Positions 5,011 through 13,376 of a stretch of 15,583 nucleotides of DNA are shown in pieces. Source of the stretch: Sediminibacterium ginsengisoli. GTDB taxonomy: Bacteria > Bacteroidota > Bacteroidia > Chitinophagales > Chitinophagaceae. Position numbers and translations under genes: made by a program. Below the pieces are notes generated by a model. The model made no database searches. It was not told the origin of the DNA and was given only the letters and a program-made list of their open reading frames with translations. Every line of letters starts with the position of its first letter. The first letter of the stretch is position 1. The stretch covers positions 1 through 15,583 of the forward strand of contig CAMAQW010000018.1 in assembly GCA_945860335.1 (NCBI GenBank). The letters are read 5' to 3'.

Positions 5011-7869
5011 ATGAGAATTTTTGTACTGCTATGCTGTTTGATAGCCGCTGTGTCGGCACATGCACAATTGCTGCGTACAACCCCCGCGTTTATTACTGAG
5101 ACAACAAATTCAATTACCATTTTTGCAGATGCTACAAAAGGAAACAGAGGTATCATAAATACTACTGGCGATATATTTGTGCACATTGGCGCCATCACTT
5201 CACTGAGTACATCAAGTAGTAACTGGAGATATGTACCTGTTGCTTGGGGTGTGGCAGATAATAAAATAAAATGTACTAAGCTTGCTAACAATGTTTGGTC
5301 TTTTACAATTAATGGTGGTCTTCGTGATTTTTTTGGCATGACAAATGCTTCAGAAACCATTCAAAAAATTGCTATTTTATTTAGAGACGCTACTGGTTCA
5401 CAAGTGCTGCGCAACGCAGATGCTTCTGATATGTACATTCCTGTATATGAAAATTCGTTAGCTGTCCGTATCGATTCGCCACTAACACAACCTACGTTTG
5501 TGCCTGTATTAGAGCCTATTTCAAAAGCCGTTGGTGATACCATTTCTATTGCGGGTGTTGCAAGTACATCATCTGCATTATCCCTTTTTGTAAATGATTC
5601 ACTCATTACTACAACAACAGGAACCAGCATCTCTCAAAAATTTATTTTACAAAAAGTAGGCACTCAAAAAATTCTAATACAAGGTGTGAGTGGATCTGTA
5701 ACACGTAAAGATTCTATTTCATTTTTAGTGACTGGCGCTACGAACCTTGTTGGACTTCCTGCTGGCGTTAAAGACGGTATTAATTATGAACCAGGTGATA
5801 CATCGGTAACACTTGTTTTGTACGCGCCTAAAAAATCTTCTATCACCGTAGTTGGTGATTTTAATAATTGGACACCCGGACTTTCGCACGTTATGAAAAT
5901 GACGCCCGATAGTTTGCGTTTTTGGGTTCGATTAACTGGCTTAACACCTGGTGTAGAATACGCCTATCAATATATTATTGACGGTGCTTTAAAAGTAGCA
6001 GATTACAATGCACATAAAGTATTGGATCCTTGGAATGATCCATTTATTGCTGCTGCCACGTACCCGAATTTAAAACCTTACCCTACAGGTAAAACCACTG
6101 AAATTGTTAGTGTCTTGCAAACTGCACAGGCAAAATATAAATGGAACGATGCAAGCTTTGTACGCCCCAACAAAAAGAACCTGGTGGTATATGAACTTTT
6201 GCTACGTGACTTTGTGGCCAAGCATGATTTCCAAACACTAAAAGATACATTGCCGTATTTGAAAAAATTAGGCATCAATGCAATAGAATTAATGCCGTTT
6301 TCTGAATTTGAAGGCAATAGCAGTTGGGGCTATAATCCCAATTTCTTTTTTGCTACTGATAAATATTATGGTACACCTGAAGCCATCAAATCATTTATTG
6401 ATGCCGCGCACCAACAAGGTATTGCTGTAATTATGGATATGGTGCTCAATCATGTATTTGGTTCTTCGCCACTTGCTAAAATGTATTGGGATGGCACGAA
6501 TAACAAACCTGCTGCAAACAACCCTTGGTTAAACCCGGATGCCAAACATCCATTTAATGTTGGTAATGATTTTAACCATGAATCTGCTGCAACCAAAGAG
6601 CTTGTAAACAGGGTTACTAAATATTGGCTTCAAGAATTTCATATTGATGGATACAGGTGGGATTTATCAAAAGGATTTACGCAGGTAAACAATCCAACCA
6701 ATGTTGGCGCATGGGGTAATTATGACGCATCCCGTATTAAAATATGGAAAGCAATTTACGATACCATGCAGGCTACAAGTGCAGGCAGCTATTGTATGCT
6801 CGAGCATTTTGCCGACAACTCGGAAGAAAAAGAATTGGCTGATTACGGTATGCTATTATGGGGTAATGCCAATCATAGTTTTGCAGAAGCAACCATGGGT
6901 TATACCTCTACTTCAAATTTTGGTACTAGTTTTTCGAATGCTAGAAATTTTGCGCAGCAGCATTTGATAACCTATATGGAAAGTCATGACGAGGAAAGAT
7001 TGCAGTACAAGAACATAAACTTCGGTAATGGTTCTGGTAGTTACAGCACCAAAAATCAGGCAACGGGTTTAAAAAGAAATGAAATGGCAGCTGCTTTTTG
7101 GGCACTTACACCGGGTCCTAAATTAATGTGGCAGTTTGGTGAACTCGGGTATGATTTTAGCATCAATACTTGTACCAACTTAACCGTTGACAACAATTGT
7201 AGGTTGGCAGAAAAGCCTATTAAATGGGATTATTTACAAGACGCCAATCGTAAAGGTTTGTATGACGCGTATGCTAAATTTTTAAAACTTCGCGCAACCC
7301 CAGCTTATACAAACGATTTTGGATCAAATAAGTATACTGTTAATACCTCGGGCGCTTTAAAGTCTATGCAGCTTAATGGCGACTCTGTTAAATTAGTGGT
7401 TGTTGGTAATTTTGATGTTACACCACAAACTGCTACCGTTGGTTTTCCAACAGATGGTTTCTGGTATAGTTTGTATTCTAACAAGTACCAGTTGGTTTCT
7501 GGGGGTTCAGCAAGCGTTACATTACAGCCAGGCGAATACTTTGTGTATTCAAATAAAAACCTCAACAATGCAGTGGTTACTGCTACACCAAATATTAGCT
7601 TACCGTTATTAAATACAACCATATCTATTTCCCCTAATCCGGTAACCCAAGCAGCGATTGTTAAGTATCAATTGCCTGAATCAGGTAAGGTTCAAGTTAA
7701 ACTTTTAAGTCAGGCCGGCGTTGTAATGGATGGCCTATTTCATGGATGGCAAAATAAAGGGCAACAACAATTGACAATCAATAAGAAAGGACTCCCTCCG
7801 GGCGTTTATCACATATTTATTCAATCAAATCAAAAACAAAAAACACAATCATTTTTAATCACTAATTAG
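5011..7869 (+). CDS. multidomain GH13 alpha-amylase-type enzyme with T9SS sorting domain
   Basis: 952 residues. ATG 5011 is preferred over an in-frame TTG at 5005. The signal peptide is cleaved probably after AHA (residue 18). Domains: an N-terminal beta domain often seen on Bacteroidota amylases (about 20-150); an Ig-like linker region (150-245); a CBM48/E-set-like domain (about 250-345, VVGDFNNW at 280); the GH13 barrel (about 390-770); a C-terminal beta domain (770-860); and a type IX secretion sorting domain (872-952, SPNPV near 874). GH13 motifs are complete: DMVLNH (476-481), GYRWDLSKG with Arg549 and nucleophile Asp551, MLEHF with acid/base Glu598, and MESHDEE with His659 and Asp660. 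The motif after the nucleophile reads SKG, where classical alpha-amylases have KH. It probably cleaves starch/glycogen-type alpha-1,4-glucan outside the cell. It is the first gene of the operon, 28 bases before susC. Confidence 0.9.
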   Translation: MRIFVLLCCLIAAVSAHAQLLRTTPAFITETTNSITIFADATKGNRGIINTTGDIFVHIGAITSLSTSSSNWRYVPVAWGVADNKIKCTKLANNVWSFTINGGLRDFFGMTNASETIQKIAILFRDATGSQVLRNADASDMYIPVYENSLAVRIDSPLTQPTFVPVLEPISKAVGDTISIAGVASTSSALSLFVNDSLITTTTGTSISQKFILQKVGTQKILIQGVSGSVTRKDSISFLVTGATNLVGLPAGVKDGINYEPGDTSVTLVLYAPKKSSITVVGDFNNWTPGLSHVMKMTPDSLRFWVRLTGLTPGVEYAYQYIIDGALKVADYNAHKVLDPWNDPFIAAATYPNLKPYPTGKTTEIVSVLQTAQAKYKWNDASFVRPNKKNLVVYELLLRDFVAKHDFQTLKDTLPYLKKLGINAIELMPFSEFEGNSSWGYNPNFFFATDKYYGTPEAIKSFIDAAHQQGIAVIMDMVLNHVFGSSPLAKMYWDGTNNKPAANNPWLNPDAKHPFNVGNDFNHESAATKELVNRVTKYWLQEFHIDGYRWDLSKGFTQVNNPTNVGAWGNYDASRIKIWKAIYDTMQATSAGSYCMLEHFADNSEEKELADYGMLLWGNANHSFAEATMGYTSTSNFGTSFSNARNFAQQHLITYMESHDEERLQYKNINFGNGSGSYSTKNQATGLKRNEMAAAFWALTPGPKLMWQFGELGYDFSINTCTNLTVDNNCRLAEKPIKWDYLQDANRKGLYDAYAKFLKLRATPAYTNDFGSNKYTVNTSGALKSMQLNGDSVKLVVVGNFDVTPQTATVGFPTDGFWYSLYSNKYQLVSGGSASVTLQPGEYFVYSNKNLNNAVVTATPNISLPLLNTTISISPNPVTQAAIVKYQLPESGKVQVKLLSQAGVVMDGLFHGWQNKGQQQLTINKKGLPPGVYHIFIQSNQKQKTQSFLITN
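7633..7866 (+). other. T9SS type A C-terminal sorting domain of the GH13 enzyme
   Basis: The last ~78 residues match the family pattern: a PNPV opening, a KVQVKLLSQAG strand, a GLPPGVYHIFI turn-strand and a short polar tail. In the known family this domain directs passage across the outer membrane by the Por/type IX machinery, after which it is removed. The machinery itself is not encoded in this window. Confidence 0.85.
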
Positions 7870-7897
7870 TATTTATTCAAATTGAAATTGTAATTCT

Positions 7898-10885
7898 ATG
7901 AACATTAAAAAAGCACTTGTTGCAATGCTGATGATGCTAACAGTATTCTGTTTGTCATCAATTGCGCAAGACCGTACGGTTACGGGTAAAGTAACCAATG
8001 CAAAAGATGGGTCGCCGTTAGCGGCTGCCAGTGTCCTAGTAAAAGGATCTGGTGTTGGAGCACAAACAAATGCCGATGGGTCATTTAGTTTGAAAGTTCC
8101 TGCTAAAGCAACTACACTCGTTGTATCTTCTTTGAATTTTGAAACCAGAGAAGTAACCTTAAGCGGCAACACCGTATCAGTTGCACTTTCACCAGCTGTT
8201 GATCAGTTAAGTGATGTAGTGGTAATTGGTTATGGTAGCGTTCGTAAAAAGGACTTAACTGGATCAGTTGTAAACGTGTCTTCTAAAGACTTTAACAAAG
8301 GTGTTATTTCAACACCGGAGCAACTCATTCAAGGTAAAGTAGCGGGTGTGCAAATCACGAGTAACAATGGTGCACCTGGTTCAGGAAGTACCATTCGTAT
8401 TAGAGGTGGTGCATCTTTAAATGCAAGTAACGATCCGCTTATTGTTGTGGACGGTATGCCTATTGATGGTCGTGGTATATCTGGCCAAGCAAACGCACTT
8501 GCCCTTATTAACCCTAACGACATCGAATCTTTTTCAATTTTAAAAGATGCATCTGCAACAGCTATTTATGGTGCAAGAGCATCTAATGGTGTAATCATTA
8601 TTACTACTAAAAAAGGTAAGTCTGGTGCTCCAAAGTATGCATTTAGCTCTCAATTGAGTGTTTCAAATGTTACTAAAAAATTAGATGTTTTTTCGGCAGA
8701 TGAAATTAGAGATATCGTAAAAACAAAAGGTCCTAGTTATACTTCTTTGTTAGGTAATGCTTCTACCGATTGGCAGGATGAAATTTATCAAACAGCAATT
8801 ACTACAGACAATAACATTTCTGTATCTGGTGCCTATAAAAAATTACCTTACCGTTTTTCACTCGGTAATTTAATGCAATCAGGTATTTTAAGATCTGATA
8901 AATTAAACAGAACAACTGTAGGTGTTAACGTAAGCCCTACACTTTTTGACAATCACCTTACGCTTAATGTCAATTATAAATTAGCAGCAAGCAAAACAAA
9001 CTTTGCAGATCAAGGTGCAATTGGTTCAGCTACTTATTTTGATCCTACTAAGCCCGTTTATTCTGGTACGCAAGCGTACAATGGATATTGGAACTGGTTA
9101 GATGCATCTTCATCTAATGGTCTTCGTGCTTTAGCACCTAAAAATCCACTTGGCATCTTATTAGATAAGGATGATCAAAGTAATGTTACTAGACATATTG
9201 CAAATGCAGTAGTAGACTATAAAGTGCATTTCATGCCTGATTTACACGTTGTTGTTAACACAGGTATGGATCTTGCAGAAGGTAAAGGAACAATCGTAAT
9301 CAATGATCAAGCTGCAACTACGTATATGCGTTTTAAAGATGCAGCAGGTAAGTTTCATAGCGGTGTAAACAATCAATACCGTCAAACTAGAAACAATACC
9401 TATTTGAATGCGTATTTAAACTATGCTAAAGAAATTCCTTACTTATCTACAAGAGTAGAATTAACAGGTGGTTATGAATATCAAAATTATTTAACAACGA
9501 ACTACAATTTTGGCGATCAAACCTTTAATGGTACTGTTGTTAATACGCCTAATTTTGAATTTGACAAACCTGAATACCGTTTAAGTTCTTACTTAGGTAG
9601 AATGAATGTTACCGTAAAAGGCAAATATTTATTTACTGCTTCTGTACGTCAGGACGGATCTTCTAAATTTAATCCGGACAACCGTTTTGCGGTATTCCCT
9701 TCAGGAGCTGTTGCTTGGAAGTTAAAAGAAGAAAACTTATTCAAAAATGTGAAGTCTTTATCTGATCTTAAATTACGTGCGAGTTATGGTGTAACTGGTC
9801 AACAAGATGGTATTGGTTATTATGACTATATCTCTTATTACAACCTAGGTTCAAATACTGCTCAGTACCAATTTGGTAACACATTCACACAAATTTCTCG
9901 CCCTAATGGTTATTATTTTAACCGTAAGTGGGAGCAAACAGCAACTACCAACTTAGCATTAGATTTTGGTTTTGCTGATAATAGAATTACTGGTACCATT
10001 GAAGCCTATAAAAGAGAAACTTCTGATTTGTTAAATGAAGTGAACCAGCCAGCTGGTACTAACTTTAGCAATAAGATTGTTGCAAACGTAGGTACAATGG
10101 AAAATAAGGGTATTGAATTTACTTTAAATATCCAGCCTATCCGTAATAAAAACACAACTTGGGATATCGCGTTCAACGCAACTTATAACCAAAACAGAAT
10201 CACTAAATTAACGATCTCTGACGATCCTTCTTATGCAGGTGCTCGTTTTGGTGGCATTAGTGGTGGTACAGGTAACTCTATCTTAATTCATTCTGTAGGA
10301 TACCAAAGAGGCGCGTTCTTTGTATACAAGCAAGTATATGATGCCAACGATAACCCTATCGATGGTTTATACGCTGATTTAAACAGAGATGGCGTGATCA
10401 ACGAAAGAGATTTATATCAGTATAAAGGTATAGATCCTCAAATGTTTTTTGGTTTAAGTTCAAGTGTTACGCATAAGAAGTGGAATGCTGGTATCGTAAT
10501 GCGTGCTAACATTGGCAACTACTTGTACAATAACATCGCTTCTAGTTCTGGTACTTTAAGAAATATCTTAAACCCAATTGGTTATATCAATAACGGTTCT
10601 AGAGATTATTTGAAATCAGGATTTAGTGGTAATGGTTCTAACTATTACTTATCTGATTACTATGTACAAAACGCATCTTTCTTACGTATTGACAACATTA
10701 ACTTAGGTTACAATGTTGGTAAAGTATTTAGCGATAAAGCTTCTTTACGTATTAATGCAACTGTACAAAATGTATTAACAATTACTAAGTATACTGGTTT
10801 AGATCCTGAAATGAACGGCGGTGTAGATAATAATTTTTATCCTCGTCCAAGAACCATTGTATTGGGTATAAATCTTGATTTCTAA
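7898..10885 (+). CDS. susC: SusC/RagA-family TonB-dependent outer-membrane transporter
   Basis: 995 residues, the usual SusC length. The signal peptide is cleaved probably after SIA (residue 23). Residues about 26-103 form the carboxypeptidase-regulatory-like domain (VTGKVTNAKDGSPLAAASV). The SusC signature follows (SDVVVIGYGSVRKKDLTGSV, 105-124), then the plug with LIVVDGMPIDG (181-191) and ILKDASATAIYGARASNGVI (214-233). The rest is the beta-barrel, ending RPRTIVLGINLDF with terminal Phe. Known role: TonB-driven import of oligosaccharides, with SusD acting as a lid. It lies between the GH13 gene and susD with gaps of 28 and 29 bases, so malto-oligosaccharides are the likely cargo. The symbol denotes the family; the substrate is inferred from neighbours. 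Confidence 0.95.
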   Translation: MNIKKALVAMLMMLTVFCLSSIAQDRTVTGKVTNAKDGSPLAAASVLVKGSGVGAQTNADGSFSLKVPAKATTLVVSSLNFETREVTLSGNTVSVALSPAVDQLSDVVVIGYGSVRKKDLTGSVVNVSSKDFNKGVISTPEQLIQGKVAGVQITSNNGAPGSGSTIRIRGGASLNASNDPLIVVDGMPIDGRGISGQANALALINPNDIESFSILKDASATAIYGARASNGVIIITTKKGKSGAPKYAFSSQLSVSNVTKKLDVFSADEIRDIVKTKGPSYTSLLGNASTDWQDEIYQTAITTDNNISVSGAYKKLPYRFSLGNLMQSGILRSDKLNRTTVGVNVSPTLFDNHLTLNVNYKLAASKTNFADQGAIGSATYFDPTKPVYSGTQAYNGYWNWLDASSSNGLRALAPKNPLGILLDKDDQSNVTRHIANAVVDYKVHFMPDLHVVVNTGMDLAEGKGTIVINDQAATTYMRFKDAAGKFHSGVNNQYRQTRNNTYLNAYLNYAKEIPYLSTRVELTGGYEYQNYLTTNYNFGDQTFNGTVVNTPNFEFDKPEYRLSSYLGRMNVTVKGKYLFTASVRQDGSSKFNPDNRFAVFPSGAVAWKLKEENLFKNVKSLSDLKLRASYGVTGQQDGIGYYDYISYYNLGSNTAQYQFGNTFTQISRPNGYYFNRKWEQTATTNLALDFGFADNRITGTIEAYKRETSDLLNEVNQPAGTNFSNKIVANVGTMENKGIEFTLNIQPIRNKNTTWDIAFNATYNQNRITKLTISDDPSYAGARFGGISGGTGNSILIHSVGYQRGAFFVYKQVYDANDNPIDGLYADLNRDGVINERDLYQYKGIDPQMFFGLSSSVTHKKWNAGIVMRANIGNYLYNNIASSSGTLRNILNPIGYINNGSRDYLKSGFSGNGSNYYLSDYYVQNASFLRIDNINLGYNVGKVFSDKASLRINATVQNVLTITKYTGLDPEMNGGVDNNFYPRPRTIVLGINLDF

Positions 10886-10914
10886 TTCAATCAATAGTAC
10901 AAAAAAATATAACA

Positions 10915-12492
10915 ATGAAAAATAATCTATACAAACAAATCATAGCCACAGTTGGAGCGATTGTTGTATTGGCATCTTGTAACAAAACTTTGGATTTGTT
11001 ACCAACTAACGATGTTACATCAGCAACTGTTTATGCCGACGCAAATGGTTATAAGCAAGCTTTTGCAAAAGTATATGCGAGCTATGCTTTAACAGGTAAT
11101 GCTGGACCTGCAGGTAACGGAGATATTCAAGGTATCGATGAAGGTACTTCTGATTTCTTACGCCTATGGTGGAAAGCACAAGAATTAAGTACTGACGAAG
11201 CTGTTGTTTCTTGGGGAGATCCAGGTATTCAAGACTTCCACAACATGAATTGGTCTGCGAGCAATCCAATGCTTACTGGCCTTTACTACCGTTGTTACTA
11301 TCAAATCACTTTAGCAAACGATTTCATTCGTCAATCTGCTGATGCAACTGTTGCGTCAAAAGGAATTACGGGTGTGGATGCTGAAGCCATTAAAAAATAC
11401 AGAGCAGAAGCAAGATTTTTACGTGCTTACCAATATTCAATCTTAATGGATTTATTTGGTAATATTCCTTTTGTTACGGATGCAGAAGCGTTAGGCTCTG
11501 TATTGCCAAAGCAGAGAACACGTGGTGAAATCTTTTCTTATATCGAAACAGAACTTAAAGCGATTGAATCAACCTTGGTTGATGCGCGAAAAAATGAATA
11601 TGGTCGTGCAGATAAAGCTGCAGCATGGGCATTACTTGCTCGTTTATACTTAAATGCGCAAGTGTATACAGGTACTGCTAGAAATACAGATGCTGCTACC
11701 TACGCAAAAAGAGTATTAGACGCCGGTTATTCTTTAATTACCGACTATACTAAGTTAATGCGTGCAGATAATAATGTAAATACCTCTGAGTTTATTTTAA
11801 CCATTAACTATGATGGTTTAAAAACGCAAAACTGGGGTGGTACTACCTTCTTAACACACGCACCAGTAGGTGGTAGCATGGTTGCTGCTCAATTTGGTGT
11901 TGATGGTGGATGGGGTGGTTTAAGAACTACTACTGGTTTATCTAACAAGTTCCCTGACTTAACAGGTACTGCCGATAAGCGTTCACAGTTTTATACCACT
12001 GGTCAATCTGCAGATATTAGTGACTTAACTAAATTTACAGATGGCTATGCGATCACTAAATTTAGAAACATCAATATGAATGGTACACCAGGTAAAAATT
12101 TAACTTGGGTAGATATTGATTTCCCTATTTTCCGTTCTGCAGAAATGAACCTAGTATACGCCGAAGCGGTATTAAGAGGTGGAACTGGTGATGCAGGAGC
12201 TGCTTTAAGCTATGTAAACGCTTTAAGAACAAGAGCTGGTGCAAGCACGATTACTGCTGCTCAATTAAATTTAGATTTTATTTTAGACGAGCGTGCAAGA
12301 GAATTATATTGGGAAGGATTTAGAAGATCAGACCTTATCCGTTACAATAGATTTGTAGAATCTTCTTATCTATGGCCTTGGAAAGGTGGAGTTAGAGGTG
12401 GAACCAATGTAGATGCATTCAGAAGATTGTATCCAATTCCTTCTGCAGACATTTCATCTAATCCTAATTTAGTTCAAAACGCAGGTTATTAA
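10915..12492 (+). CDS. susD: SusD/RagB-family starch-binding outer-membrane lipoprotein
   Basis: 525 residues with a lipoprotein signal peptide (lipobox LASC, Cys22). The N-terminal SusD domain contains a segment typical of the alpha-glucan SusD subgroup as I remember it: ELSTDEAVVSWGDPG (90-104) and DFHNMNW (107-113). The TPR-like helices include YRAEARFLRAYQY (162-174) and LFGNIPFV (180-187). The C-terminal domain has ERARELYWEGFRRSDLIRY near 458-476 and the usual YPIP...NPNLVQNAGY ending. The protein binds glycan and closes the extracellular face of SusC. It follows susC by 29 bases and precedes the SusE-like gene by 29 bases. Length and motifs are complete, with nothing broken. Confidence 0.94.
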   Translation: MKNNLYKQIIATVGAIVVLASCNKTLDLLPTNDVTSATVYADANGYKQAFAKVYASYALTGNAGPAGNGDIQGIDEGTSDFLRLWWKAQELSTDEAVVSWGDPGIQDFHNMNWSASNPMLTGLYYRCYYQITLANDFIRQSADATVASKGITGVDAEAIKKYRAEARFLRAYQYSILMDLFGNIPFVTDAEALGSVLPKQRTRGEIFSYIETELKAIESTLVDARKNEYGRADKAAAWALLARLYLNAQVYTGTARNTDAATYAKRVLDAGYSLITDYTKLMRADNNVNTSEFILTINYDGLKTQNWGGTTFLTHAPVGGSMVAAQFGVDGGWGGLRTTTGLSNKFPDLTGTADKRSQFYTTGQSADISDLTKFTDGYAITKFRNINMNGTPGKNLTWVDIDFPIFRSAEMNLVYAEAVLRGGTGDAGAALSYVNALRTRAGASTITAAQLNLDFILDERARELYWEGFRRSDLIRYNRFVESSYLWPWKGGVRGGTNVDAFRRLYPIPSADISSNPNLVQNAGY

Positions 12493-12521
12493 TACTGTCT
12501 GAAACATTTAAAATAAATTGT

Positions 12522-13352
12522 ATGAAAAAAATAATTCAATCACTAGTTTACGTGAGCCTTGCGATCGTATTCTTTGCTGCTTGTGAAAAAGACGAGGCAA
12601 AAGATACTTACATTAGCGGTACGGCTCCTGTGCTTTCTGCTACTTCAAGAGATAGCATTGCACTAAACTTTTTAACAGAAGAAAATTTAGGTGTAACCTT
12701 TAATTGGACCAATCCTAATTATAAATTTGCTTCTGGTGGAAGTTCTCAAAACGTTAATTACACTTTAGAAATTGATACTGCTGGTGCTAATTTTAAAGGC
12801 GCTAGAAAAAAGTCTATATCTATTAGTAAAGACTTGTCTGTATCGTATACACAAAAGGCATTTAATATTGCTATTTCTGATTTGAATGTAAAGCCAGGAA
12901 GAGTTGCAAGAATTGAAGTACGTATTATCGCTACTTTAGGCGCTGCTCCAACCGAGTTAATTTCAAACGTGTTAGCATTTAAAGTGTTACCATACGCACC
13001 GCCGCCAAAAGTTGCTGTGCCAACTGCAGGAACATTATGGGTAACTGGTAATGCATTTGCATCTGGTTGGTCTAATCCACTTGGTGCTCCATTTGTTACT
13101 TCACAGCGTTTGGCTAAAGTTTCTGAAACTTTATATGAAGGTGTAGTTGCTTTTGTAGGTGGTGGAAATTATAAGATGATTCAAGAAAATGGTGTTTGGG
13201 GCACACAGTACAAAAAATTAACTGGTGATGCTTTTTCTGGTACACTAGAAAAGAAAGATGCTGATCCAGGATTTGATGGTCCATCTACTCCAGGTAATTA
13301 TAAAATTTCAGTTGATTTCCAAGCAGGAACTTATACTGTAACCAAACAATAA
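12522..13352 (+). CDS. SusE-like starch-binding lipoprotein
   Basis: 276 residues. Lipoprotein signal peptide with lipobox FAAC and Cys21; the mature start CEKDEAK matches the surface lipoprotein export signal pattern (Lys at +3, acidic at +4 and +5). Residues about 28-158 form the SusE N-terminal Ig-like domain (FNWTNPNY, YTLEIDTAG, RIEVRIIATLG). A PPKVAVP linker leads to one C-terminal SusE/F-type carbohydrate-binding module (171-276; LWVTGNAFASGWSNP, YKMIQENGVWG, ending YTVTKQ). Known homologues bind starch at the cell surface and are not catalytic. It is shorter than the archetypal SusE, with one recognisable binding module. It is paralogous to the next gene (same WTNP and SNVL...PPKV..P blocks), 24 bases downstream. 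No symbol is assigned because E and F types are hard to tell apart here. Confidence 0.85.
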   Translation: MKKIIQSLVYVSLAIVFFAACEKDEAKDTYISGTAPVLSATSRDSIALNFLTEENLGVTFNWTNPNYKFASGGSSQNVNYTLEIDTAGANFKGARKKSISISKDLSVSYTQKAFNIAISDLNVKPGRVARIEVRIIATLGAAPTELISNVLAFKVLPYAPPPKVAVPTAGTLWVTGNAFASGWSNPLGAPFVTSQRLAKVSETLYEGVVAFVGGGNYKMIQENGVWGTQYKKLTGDAFSGTLEKKDADPGFDGPSTPGNYKISVDFQAGTYTVTKQ

Positions 13353-13376
13353 GAACAACAACTAAAATAGTAAACA

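Noticed and set aside
4998..5360. Minus-strand open frame of about 120 codons over the start of the amylase gene
   Set aside because: It lies antisense to the signal peptide and N-terminal domain of a clear GH13 gene and resembles no family I know.
7305..7622. Minus-strand open frame of about 105 codons inside the amylase gene
   Set aside because: Antisense shadow of the GH13 C-terminal domain, with no recognisable motif.
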